In this document: one piece after another, positions 53,574 to 61,107 of the stretch
How positions within the stretch are numbered: position 1 is the stretch's first letter
How the letters are laid out: every line of letters starts with the position of its first letter
From: Lachnospiraceae bacterium Marseille-Q4251
Lineage (GTDB): Bacteria; Bacillota; Clostridia; Lachnospirales; Lachnospiraceae
Assembly (NCBI GenBank): GCA_018223435.1
Contig: JAGTTO010000001.1
Span: forward strand, 3,162,001-3,226,000
Reading direction: 5' to 3'
DNA length: 64,000 nt
Notes under the pieces: generated by a model
Seen by the model: the letters and a program-made list of their open reading frames with translations, nothing else
Database searches by the model: none
What the model was told of the DNA's origin: nothing
Position numbers and translations under genes: made by a program

Positions 53574-54746
53574 ATGACTACACGAAGACTGTTTGAAGAA
53601 AATGTAAAAACACAGCGTTTTGAAGCGAAAGTACTTTCCTGTACGGAAGAGAAAGGAAAATACCGCATCGAACTGGATGCCACGGCTTTTTTCCCCGAGG
53701 GCGGCGGCCAGCCCGGCGATCAGGGAGAACTTTTTCCGGGTTTGAATGAAAATGGCGAGCCGGTGAGGGTTCTGGATACCAGAGAAAAAGCCGGTGCGAT
53801 CTATCATGTGACGGACAAGGCGATTCCCGAAGGAACGGAAGTTTTAGGTCGCCTGAACTGGGACAAACGTCTGAGAAACATGCAGAACCACAGCGGAGAG
53901 CATATCCTTTCCGGACTGATCCACGCGAAATATGGTTATAATAATGTAGGCTTCCATATGGGAAGCGACGCAGTGACGCTGGATCTCGACGGCGTCATCG
54001 TCCCGGAGGAGCTGCCGGAATTTGAACGTCAGGTCAATGAAGTCATCGAAAAAAATGTCGAGATCGAGATTCTCTATCCCAGCCGGGAAGAGCTGGAGAA
54101 CATCGATTATCGCAGCAAAAAAGAGATCGCCGGTCAGGTGCGGATCGTACGGATCGGCACTTACGATACCTGCGCCTGCTGCGGAACCCATGTGGAATAT
54201 ACCGGAGAGATCCGTCTGGTAAAGCTCTTGGGAATCCAGAATTATAAGGGTGGTGTCCGGATCTCCATGCTGGCCGGAAGAGACGCGATCGAAGATTATG
54301 AGAAGAAGCATGCTATGATCCAGGAGGCAACCCATCTTCTTTCTGTGAAGCCGGATCAGGTGGACAGCGGAATCCGGAAGCTTCTGGATGCCAATGCGGC
54401 TCTGAAATCCAAACTCATCGCTTTCCAGCGGCAGATCGGGGAGGAAAAGGCCGCTGCGATTCCGGAAGGAACCAAGAAGATCTGCTTCCTGGAGCCAAAT
54501 TTCCAGAGTGATGAGCTTCGGGAGATGTGCAATAAGGCAGCCGTGAAGGCGGAGCTTGTGCTGGGCCTGCTTCCGATCCGTGAAGGTCTGTGCCAGTATG
54601 TTCTCATCAGCAACCAGGCGGATGTCCGGGAGCTGGGAAAAGCCCTCAACGAGGAATTCAATGGAAAAGGCGGCGGTCAGCCCTCCATGGTGCAGGGAAC
54701 GCTGATGGCCGACGGAGAGGAAATTAAGGCGTATTTTCTGGAATAA
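53574..54746 (+). CDS. Alanyl-tRNA editing protein, AlaX long form with DHHA1 domain
   Basis: 390 residues from ATG 53574 (AAAGGAAAC upstream; an earlier in-frame Met is 13 codons before, without a better site). Hydrolyses Ser-tRNA(Ala)/Gly-tRNA(Ala). Zinc site: NHSGEHILSGL (HxxxH) and DTCACCGTHV (CxxxH). The N-terminal AlaRS-like beta-barrel has FFPEGGGQPGDQG. The C-terminal DHHA1 domain ends GKGGGQPSMVQGTL. Editing protein without the AlaRS synthetase domain. It stands alone after the purine pair. Confidence 0.93.
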   Translation: MTTRRLFEENVKTQRFEAKVLSCTEEKGKYRIELDATAFFPEGGGQPGDQGELFPGLNENGEPVRVLDTREKAGAIYHVTDKAIPEGTEVLGRLNWDKRLRNMQNHSGEHILSGLIHAKYGYNNVGFHMGSDAVTLDLDGVIVPEELPEFERQVNEVIEKNVEIEILYPSREELENIDYRSKKEIAGQVRIVRIGTYDTCACCGTHVEYTGEIRLVKLLGIQNYKGGVRISMLAGRDAIEDYEKKHAMIQEATHLLSVKPDQVDSGIRKLLDANAALKSKLIAFQRQIGEEKAAAIPEGTKKICFLEPNFQSDELREMCNKAAVKAELVLGLLPIREGLCQYVLISNQADVRELGKALNEEFNGKGGGQPSMVQGTLMADGEEIKAYFLE

Positions 54747-54858
54747 CAGGAAAAAGTTTAGAATTTCTTAGGACTTTTTCGAAAAAAGTTCCCCTTTCCG
54801 ACACAGACTCATCACAATTGGAATCTATAATAGGTTTCAATAAAGCAGTGATGCTTTT

Positions 54859-55671
54859 TCATATATACTTTTCTCTCTTTTCTTGGGACCTGTGTAAGCG
54901 GCACGGGTCCTTTTTGTATGCGAAAAATCCCTTTGCCCGAAACTCCCGGAATAAATTTCGCAGAGCTTCCGGATCATCGGAGACCTTCTGGAGTTCATCG
55001 AAGCGTTTTTCGCGGAGCAGCAGCCGGTTGACGGAACACATGGCAGAGATTCCGCAGGAAGCTTCCGGGGAAAAATGAGGTGTTTCTGCAAATAAGGTTC
55101 GTAGCTCCTGTTCCCGGAGAACTTCTTCCAAGATCGGCGAGACAGAAGAGAGGGCGGGAAAACGCCGGGCGAGGGAAGGCAGTTCGGAGGAATGGCGGAC
55201 CAGAAGGAAACGGGAAAAGGCATAGAGATCCGGAAAGGCAGAAAGAGAGGGCTGGAGGGCAGAAAGATTGAGGACACGGCGGGAAAAGGGCAGAGAGGAG
55301 GCGTCGAAATTTCCATAGAAAAAAGGATTTTGTTGATTGGCTTCCTGAAAAGTGAGAAAGACTTGAAGGAAATTTCCGCGTGGAACTGTAAAAGAGGCAT
55401 TTTCGGGTGGACTTTCAGAGACGGCAAAGGGAAGCTGACCGGAAAAGACAGGAACAAGCTCCAGAATGAAAGAGGCCCGGTTGTCCGGTCGTACCTGGAG
55501 ACAAAAGCCACCTTCATACAGGCTGCCGGGATACCAGAGAACAGATACCAGCCTTTTAGGCGGAAAACCAGTCAGTGCGGCGGCGAGAAGCTTTCGTGCG
55601 GCGGGATATTTTTTAAAAAAAGAGAAAAAAAGATCAGGTTTCAGGATCCAACAGGGAAAAAATTCTGACAT
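54859..55671 (-). CDS. Protein of unknown function
   Basis: 270 residues, with GGAGG 8 nt before the ATG on the minus strand and a promoter upstream, so a real gene is likely. No family recognised. It has a Phe-rich, mostly soluble composition without a signal peptide or membrane helix. The N-terminal half is beta-type (SVLWYPGSLYEGGFCLQVRPDNRASFILELV); the C-terminal half is helical and charged (SPILEEVLREQELRTLF...LLREKRFDELQKVSDDPEALRNLFREFRAKGF). An open frame of 226 residues in another minus frame over the same DNA is a shadow. Confidence 0.6.
   Translation of the reverse strand: MSEFFPCWILKPDLFFSFFKKYPAARKLLAAALTGFPPKRLVSVLWYPGSLYEGGFCLQVRPDNRASFILELVPVFSGQLPFAVSESPPENASFTVPRGNFLQVFLTFQEANQQNPFFYGNFDASSLPFSRRVLNLSALQPSLSAFPDLYAFSRFLLVRHSSELPSLARRFPALSSVSPILEEVLREQELRTLFAETPHFSPEASCGISAMCSVNRLLLREKRFDELQKVSDDPEALRNLFREFRAKGFFAYKKDPCRLHRSQEKREKYI
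54886..54915 (+). terminator. Terminator for the AlaX gene, inside the end of the opposite gene
   Basis: GGACCTGTG (54886-54894) with CACGGGTCC (54902-54910), then TTTTT on the + strand. It lies within the last codons of the minus-strand gene that ends at 54859, so the coding end and the terminator share sequence. Confidence 0.75.
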
Positions 55672-55700
55672 GAAAAACCTCCAGAAAGAAAAAAGAGACG

Positions 55701-55784
55701 TTGCCCGATAAAGAGGGCTATGCTAGAATGAAAGATGTGAAAAATGCTTTCCTATACTGTATCAGAGAGAAAGAAAAATGTCAA
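55701..55784. promoter_or_regulatory. Facing promoters between the unknown gene and the DUF6472 gene
   Basis: + strand: TTGCCC (55701-55706), 17 bases, TAGAAT (55724-55729), leading to the DUF6472 gene. - strand: TTGACA (55784-55779), 17 bases, TACAGT (55761-55756), leading to the unknown gene. The two promoters overlap face to face, so the transcripts would cross for about 30-50 bases. Confidence 0.6.
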
Positions 55785-55829
55785 GAAAAAGATTGCAAAA
55801 ATATGTTTTAAATAGAAGGAGAAACGAAC

Positions 55830-56021
55830 ATGCAGAAAAAGAAAACCACTGGAAGCTGTGAAAGCTGCGCCTACTATGCCTACGACGAAGATTACGAATG
55901 TTACACCTGTGAGATGGATCTGGACGAGGACGAGCTGGTGCGCTTCCTTTCAGACGCCTATTACGACTGCCCCTATTACCGGAACGGCGACGAGTACCGG
56001 GTGGTGAGAAAGCAACTCTGA
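55830..56021 (+). CDS. Small Cys-rich DUF6472-type protein
   Basis: 63 residues: SCESCAYYAYDEDYECYTCEMDLDEDELVRFLSDAYYDCPYY, with five Cys, Tyr-rich and acidic, suggesting a metal-binding site. I recognise the pattern as DUF6472, widespread in Lachnospiraceae, function unknown. AGAAGGAGAAAC site. It ends 19 nt before the Wadjet remnant. Confidence 0.8.
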   Translation: MQKKKTTGSCESCAYYAYDEDYECYTCEMDLDEDELVRFLSDAYYDCPYYRNGDEYRVVRKQL

Positions 56022-56040
56022 CGCGGAAAGGAAAAAGAAA

Positions 56041-57181
56041 ATGGAATATCTGGAACCAATCAATGAAACCTCCTATCTGTCCGTGCCAAACGCACAGGTC
56101 TACCGCAAAATCATGCGCTGTTTCTACCGGGAATATGGAAAAAATGCTGGAAGCCTATGCCGGAAAAAGCCTTAAAACAAACAGGGAACTTCAGGAAGAA
56201 GATCAGTTCCGGAGGGAGAAATTTTTAAAAACAAATCAGTTCTATTTCCGTGAAAAAGCCGGTGCTGACTCCCTTGCATTTCAGTGGATAGAAGAGCTGC
56301 TTTCCGGTAAAAAATATGGCTATTCCCTTCTTATGCGGGAATATGGGAAAGACGCGCTGCAGGCAGAAGAAATCTTTCGCCATACAGGAAGGGCACTCAT
56401 AAAACTGGAAGAGATGGAAACTTCAGGGGAAGAGCTTCCTTTGGCTGTGTTTGCAGCGGAGCTTTCTGATAATCCGCACTACTTTGACCGGGGAACAGCA
56501 GCGGGACTTCTTCTTGTGCATGCCATCTGTTTCAGGGAGAAACGGGGACTGCCGGAAAATACCCATGAGTGGCGGGAGCTTCTGGAGGATGTGGGAATTG
56601 TACCGGACAATATTTCTTCCCAGGTTCATGTCTGTGGACTCAGATTGAAAAAAGGGGAAAGCTGGCATCCGGCTTATGAGGCTTTTTATGAAAACGGGGA
56701 GCCCTGTGTTGTCACAATGGAAAATCTGAAAGATATCACAGAGGCAAAAGCCATTGACAATCAGGTGTATGTGGTAGAAAATGAAATGGTCTTTTCCTAT
56801 CTTACCAGCAGTGAGAAAAAGAAAGCCTGTACGATTCTCTGTACCTCCGGACAGCTTCGGAGCGCTGCAGTGAAGCTACTTGATTTTCTGGTGAAAAGCG
56901 GAGCTTCTGTTTATTATAGCGGAGATACGGATCCCGATGGACTTGGGATTGCGGACAGACTCTGGCAGAAATTTCAGGCTTCCGTCCATATCTGGCGGAT
57001 GGGACCGGAAGACTATGAAAAAAGTCTGTCTGGGGAGGCAGTAGGCAGATTCGGGCTTGCAAAGCTGGAACAGCTTAAGCATCCGGTTTTAAGAGAAACG
57101 GCAGAATACATCAGAAGAGAAAAGAAAGCCGGCTATCAGGAAAATCTGCTGGAAGAGCTGGCGAAAGATATTCAGAAGTAA
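56041..57181 (+). pseudogene. Scar of a type II Wadjet cassette: JetA start joined to truncated JetD
   Basis: The first frame from ATG 56041 reads MEYLEPINETSYLSVPNAQV then YRKIMRCFYREY, the recognisable N-terminus of a TIGR02677/DUF2397-type JetA. It runs out of homology and stops at 56175 after 44 codons. From about 56135, in the +1 frame (open from 56063), the sequence is TIGR02679/DUF2399-type JetD: LEAYAGKSLKTNRELQEED, LPLAVFAAELSDNPHYFDRGTAAGLLLVHAI, VYVVENEMVF and the TOPRIM-type metal motif YYSGDTDPDGLGIADRL, ending at 57181. About 90 N-terminal residues of JetD are missing. The cassette order in these systems is JetA-JetB-JetC-JetD. A single deletion of roughly 6-7 kb from JetA codon ~36 to JetD codon ~90 explains everything. 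The JetD C-terminal part could still be made from an internal start. Confidence 0.8.
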
Positions 57182-57196
57182 AGGAGACTTAATTTC

Positions 57197-57832
57197 ATGA
57201 AGAAAAACAAAAAGACCACAGGAATCCTGGCGGCGATTCTGATCGTGCTTGTCGTCATTGTGGCGGCAATTATCATTGTTTTTTCTGTACGCGGAAAGAA
57301 GAGCACAGAGAGCACCACGGAAACCATTGACGCAGCAGGCAAGCATCATGTGGAGATCCAGGTAAAAAATTACGGTACCATCAAGGTGGAGCTGGACGGC
57401 GATACCGCTCCGATCACTGTGGCAAATTTTCTGAAACTTGCTCAGAACGGCTTCTATGACGGTCTGACCTTCCACCGGATCATCGACGGTTTCATGATTC
57501 AGGGTGGCGATCCAAAAGGAAACGGAACCGGCGGTTCAGATGAGACCATCAAGGGTGAATTTTCCGGCAACGGTGTGGAAAATAACATTTCCCATGTGAG
57601 AGGAACGATCTCCATGGCCCGTTCCCAGGATATGGACAGCGCCAGCTCCCAATTTTTCATTGTGCAGAGCGACAGTACCTACCTGGACGGCCAGTACGCC
57701 GGTTTCGGAACTGTGACCGAGGGTATGGATATCGTGGATCAGATCTGTAAGGATACGCCGGTGCAGGACAGCAACGGAACCGTCAGTGCTTCCGATCAGC
57801 CCGTCATTGAGAGTATCAAAGTCATTGACTGA
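57197..57832 (+). CDS. Membrane-anchored cyclophilin-type peptidyl-prolyl isomerase
   Basis: 211 residues. N-terminal membrane anchor (TGILAAILIVLVVIVAAIIIVFSV), a Ser/Thr linker, and a cyclophilin domain from about residue 52: VEIQVKNYGTIKVELDGDTAPITVANFLKLAQNGFYDGLTFHRIIDGFMIQGGDPKGNGTGGS, with the catalytic Arg of FHRII and SSQFFIVQSD. It folds exported proteins outside the membrane. AAAGGAGA site 16 nt after the Wadjet scar; the next gene overlaps its stop by one base. Confidence 0.95.
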   Translation: MKKNKKTTGILAAILIVLVVIVAAIIIVFSVRGKKSTESTTETIDAAGKHHVEIQVKNYGTIKVELDGDTAPITVANFLKLAQNGFYDGLTFHRIIDGFMIQGGDPKGNGTGGSDETIKGEFSGNGVENNISHVRGTISMARSQDMDSASSQFFIVQSDSTYLDGQYAGFGTVTEGMDIVDQICKDTPVQDSNGTVSASDQPVIESIKVID

Positions 57833-58389
57833 TGAGAAAAGAGTTTATGCTCGGCGATATTCCCGTTACGATGGAGCGCCGGAAAGTAAAAAACTTAAAC
57901 CTCTATGTGCAGCCGCCGGAAGGCTGTGTCCTGGCGACAATCCCCTGGCGGATGCGGGAGGCGGATGCGATCAAATTCATCCGAAGCAAAGAAAACTGGA
58001 TCCGAACTGCCAGAGAAAAAGTCCGGAGCCGGCAGAAGAGCGCGGAAACGCCGGGAGAAGCCGCCCTTCCTTATACAAAGGAAGAGGTCGAAAAACTGCA
58101 AAAAGAAATCCTTCGTCTGGCCGCGTACTGGGAGCCGCTCATGGGCGTTCACTGTACCGGTTGGCAGCTTCGCGAGATGAAGACCCGCTGGGGAAGCTGT
58201 ACGGTGCAGACCGGCAAAATCCGGCTGAATTTAAGACTGGCCCGAAAACCGGAAGCCTGCCTGGAATACGTTCTGGTCCATGAGCTCTGCCATCTTCTGG
58301 AGCCCAGCCACAATGCCAGGTTTCATGGCCTGATGGACAAATTCCTGCCGGACTGGCGGGAGAGAAAGCTGCTTTTGAATCAAAAATGA
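57832..58389 (+). CDS. YgjP/SprT-like zinc metalloprotease (DUF45, M48-like)
   Basis: 185 residues; start overlaps the upstream stop (TGATG). RWGSCTVQTGKIRLNLRLARKP, then LEYVLVHELCHLLEPSHNARFHGLMDKFLPDWRERK: a HELCH zinc motif with the downstream His, as in YgjP-type metallopeptidases. The N-terminal half is a small beta-rich region (VTMERRKVKNLNLYVQPPEGCVLATIPWRM). Substrate unknown. Such proteins sometimes lie beside restriction or defence genes; here it is coupled to a cyclophilin. Confidence 0.9.
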   Translation: MRKEFMLGDIPVTMERRKVKNLNLYVQPPEGCVLATIPWRMREADAIKFIRSKENWIRTAREKVRSRQKSAETPGEAALPYTKEEVEKLQKEILRLAAYWEPLMGVHCTGWQLREMKTRWGSCTVQTGKIRLNLRLARKPEACLEYVLVHELCHLLEPSHNARFHGLMDKFLPDWRERKLLLNQK

Positions 58390-58452
58390 ATAAAAAGTCC
58401 GCTTTCCGGATATCCTAATCCTGAAAAATCTGCAGGAAAGAAGGAATGTACA

Positions 58453-58884
58453 GTGACTACGGAAGTTGACCTTTTAAACACGATCCATGAGTACGCGGAT
58501 ATGGGCTTAAGCGGGCTGAATCAGGTGATCCCCCTCTCCTCCGACCCGTCCTTTACCAGAGAGCTCCAGCATCAGAAAAGCGATTACGAGGCGGCCCTCC
58601 AGAAAAGCGAAGCCCTTCTGGAAGAGCGCCATATCCCCCGGGGAAAAGAAGCCGGACCTGTGGCCAAAATGATGAGTACCGTCATGACCCGGGCGAAAAA
58701 TCTGGCAGATCCCTCCACCTCCAAACTGGCGGAGATAGTCTTCCAGGGAAGCAACATGGGCATCACGGAGCTGACCAAAGGTATCAACGACTATCACGGA
58801 GAAGACAAAGCAGTCTTAAGCTTTGCCGAAAAACAGCTGAAACAGGAAGAACACCACGCAGAGACCATGAAACAGTATCTCTGA
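58453..58884 (+). CDS. Small helical protein, possibly ferritin-like (DUF2383-like)
   Basis: 143 residues from GTG 58453 (AGAAGGAATG upstream). All-helical, with regularly spaced acidic residues and His (ELQHQKSDYEAALQKSEALL, GITELTKGINDYHGEDKAVLSFAEKQLKQEEHHAETMKQYL) that could form a four-helix di-metal bundle. The C-terminal KQEEHHAETMKQYL motif resembles small ferritin-like proteins. Family assignment is tentative. Followed by a strong terminator, which closes this gene group before the Wadjet operon. Confidence 0.6.
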   Translation: MTTEVDLLNTIHEYADMGLSGLNQVIPLSSDPSFTRELQHQKSDYEAALQKSEALLEERHIPRGKEAGPVAKMMSTVMTRAKNLADPSTSKLAEIVFQGSNMGITELTKGINDYHGEDKAVLSFAEKQLKQEEHHAETMKQYL

Positions 58885-58891
58885 TACCACA

Positions 58892-58918
58892 CCCCGCCGG
58901 ACCGGCGGGGATTTTTTT
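58892..58918 (+). terminator. Terminator before the Wadjet operon
   Basis: CCCCGCC (58892-58898) with GGCGGGG (58904-58910), then ATTTTTTT. It isolates the following operon from upstream transcription. Confidence 0.9.
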
Positions 58919-58919
58919 C

Positions 58920-58949
58920 TTGAAGGAAAGCTGTCAATTATGGTATACT
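58920..58949 (+). promoter_or_regulatory. Promoter of the Wadjet jetABC operon
   Basis: -35 TTGAAG (58920-58925), 18-base spacer, -10 TATACT (58944-58949). Directly after the terminator and about 90 bases before jetA. Confidence 0.55.
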
Positions 58950-59038
58950 TGCACAAGATAAGAAACGTTTGTTTTATCCCTCCTTTTCGTATGGAAACGG
59001 GGGGATATTGTAAGTTTTACATAAGGAGTTTTCACCAT

Positions 59039-60445
59039 ATGAATCTATTTGACACGCTCCCCGGCAGCTTTTTCAACTGCCTGGCCAGCGGAAGCACGAA
59101 CCGGGTCTATGCGGACTGCCTGCTTCTCATTTATCACGAGTACGACCGGGAGATTACCTACCGGATCCCGAGAAGCCAGGTACGGGACGCTCTTGCCGTC
59201 TATCTGATGGAGCATCAGGTGGAAAAGCTGGAGGACGAACCGGAGGAAAATACGAACTACAACGAGATGGCCAACGCGGTAATCCGCCGTTTCTGCTCCC
59301 GGGAAGTGGGGTGGCTGGAGGAGGACATCGACGATGCCACCTATGAAAAACACATCATGATGACAGAGCAGGGCGTAGTTCTCGCAGAGTTTCTCCAGCA
59401 GCTGATGAAACCGGAGCGGGAAGAATTTTCCAGCTATATTTTCAACGTTTACAACATCTTAAAAGACCCGGATCAGTGGGAAAATGATCCCTATATCAAC
59501 GGGCTTCGGGCCGTTTACCGGAACGCCAAGCTCCTCTCCAAGGCGCTGAAACGCCTGGCTACGTTTATCAAAAAGATCATCGAGCGGATGGTCCAGGAAG
59601 AGACCATGGAGAGCCTGACGGAGAACATTCTGGAATACTGCGAGGGCGATTTTATTAAGGAATATGCGCGTCTTACCAAGCAGCAGAACATACATATTTA
59701 TCGTTCCTACATCCGGCTGCGGCTGGAAGAGATCCAGAACGATGCGGCCCTTCTGGAGCTTCTGGCAAAAGGCTGCCGCCTGGAGGAAAATCGAAGCCTG
59801 GAAGAGAGTAAGGGCGTGGTGCAGGATATGCTCCACACGATCCGCCAGTTCTTCACCGAAGAATACGATGAGATCATGCGGGATATCAAGCACAAGATCA
59901 CGGTTTACCTTCAGCTGGCCATCGGAAGGGCCCGTTTTATCCGGAACCGGAGTCGCGACATCCGCGGAAATGTGGAGCAGACGATCCGTATTCTGACGGA
60001 GGAAATGGACGATCTGGGTTGGAAAGACGAGCTTCCCGAGGAGATGAACCCGCTTTTCGATCTGGAGAGCAACGAGTTTCTGGATCTGGAATCCATCCGC
60101 TATCCCCGGAAGAATCAGCACATTGCCAAAGCCTCCCAGGTGGAAGTGGAGGAGATGACGGAGGAGGATATCGAGCGGGCCCGCCTGGCTCACGAGCGGG
60201 AGGCGGAAAATCCCTATTCCAAGGAAAAAATGAAATCCTATGTGGAACACGTCATGGGAAACCGCACCGAGGTTTCCAGCGACGACCTGCCTCTGGAGAG
60301 CAAAAACGAGCTCTTGAGTGCCCTTTCCGCCGTGGCCTACGGCAGGGAAAACGGCTTTGAGATCCGGGTAGAGGACGGCTACATGGAGATGCAGCAGATG
60401 CTGATCCGACGATTTACCATAGAAAAAGAGGAGAAAAACGAATGA
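59039..60445 (+). CDS. jetA: Wadjet JetA-like protein (DUF5716 type), putative kleisin
   Basis: 468 residues from ATG 59039, preceded by AAGGAG; a Met 33 codons earlier (58940) lies over the promoter and is not credible. MNLFDTLPGSFFNCLASGSTNRVYADCLLLIYHEY is the DUF5716-type start. Helix-rich, with winged-helix-like N-terminal region (YRIPRSQVRDALAVYLMEHQVEKLEDE...NYNEMANAVIRRFCSREVGWLEED) and long central helices (YRNAKLLSKALKRLATFIKKIIERMVQEETMESLTENILEYCEGDFIKEYARL). In Wadjet complexes JetA is the kleisin that bridges the SMC arms. It overlaps jetB by 4 nt (ATGA). Recognition rests on the overall pattern and gene order. Confidence 0.85.
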   Translation: MNLFDTLPGSFFNCLASGSTNRVYADCLLLIYHEYDREITYRIPRSQVRDALAVYLMEHQVEKLEDEPEENTNYNEMANAVIRRFCSREVGWLEEDIDDATYEKHIMMTEQGVVLAEFLQQLMKPEREEFSSYIFNVYNILKDPDQWENDPYINGLRAVYRNAKLLSKALKRLATFIKKIIERMVQEETMESLTENILEYCEGDFIKEYARLTKQQNIHIYRSYIRLRLEEIQNDAALLELLAKGCRLEENRSLEESKGVVQDMLHTIRQFFTEEYDEIMRDIKHKITVYLQLAIGRARFIRNRSRDIRGNVEQTIRILTEEMDDLGWKDELPEEMNPLFDLESNEFLDLESIRYPRKNQHIAKASQVEVEEMTEEDIERARLAHEREAENPYSKEKMKSYVEHVMGNRTEVSSDDLPLESKNELLSALSAVAYGRENGFEIRVEDGYMEMQQMLIRRFTIEKEEKNE

Positions 60446-61107
60446 ACATAGAGGAATTCTGGGAGGGTTTTACCTCATCTGAGAAAGATCTTTTTCAGAA
60501 AAGCTGCCGTAGACTTTTGAAACAGACATTTATCGTGCGCGACCGGGACGAGGAGAGCAAGCGTGCCTACTATTTTATCTCCAAAAATCCCGAGCCTTTT
60601 TCCGTATACTTAGGCTATATCGGTTTTGACGTGCTGGCGGACAGGGAAAACGGCGTAGTCATGCTCCGGAACTGCCGGGATATGGGAGAAAATGGCCGGC
60701 TCCAGATCAACCATGTGGCCCTGAAAAAAATGGAGAGCGTTGTGCTTTGCTGCCTCTGGGCCATGTATGCCGACCGGATCCGGGCAGGAAGCCTGTCGAA
60801 AAACATCACAATCACGATGGCTGACCTTCGCTTTGAACTGGAAAAATATAAGGTGAAAGACCAGATCGACAAAAGCACGATGACGGCGATCCTGTCGCTT
60901 TTTTCCAGATACCAGCTTCTGCAGGTGGTGGGCCGGATCGGGGACGACGACTGCCGAATCTGCCTTCTGCCCTCGATGCAGTTTGCGCTGGATCCCGACG
61001 AGTTCCAGAATTTTGTAAATACGGCGGAAAAACGCATGCAGGAGCGGTGGAACGAGACAGACAGTGAGATGGATGAGGAGGAGCAGGATGCAGACACCGA
61101 TGAATAG
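60442..61107 (+). CDS. jetB: Wadjet JetB-like protein, putative KITE subunit
   Basis: 221 residues (DUF6063/DUF4194-like role). Winged-helix-type sequence: SCRRLLKQTFIVRDRDEESKRAYYFISKNPEPFSVYLGYIGFDVLADRENGVVMLRNC, then VVLCCLWAMYADRI and ITITMADLRFELEKYKVKDQIDKSTMTAILSLFSRYQLLQVV. Acidic tail. KITE proteins bind the kleisin and DNA in SMC complexes. Its end overlaps the jetC start by 20 nt. Confidence 0.82.
   Translation: MNIEEFWEGFTSSEKDLFQKSCRRLLKQTFIVRDRDEESKRAYYFISKNPEPFSVYLGYIGFDVLADRENGVVMLRNCRDMGENGRLQINHVALKKMESVVLCCLWAMYADRIRAGSLSKNITITMADLRFELEKYKVKDQIDKSTMTAILSLFSRYQLLQVVGRIGDDDCRICLLPSMQFALDPDEFQNFVNTAEKRMQERWNETDSEMDEEEQDADTDE

Noticed and set aside
58940..59038. N-terminal extension of JetA from the Met at 58940
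   Set aside because: That Met lies within the promoter -10 region; AAGGAG and the family N-terminus support the ATG at 59039.
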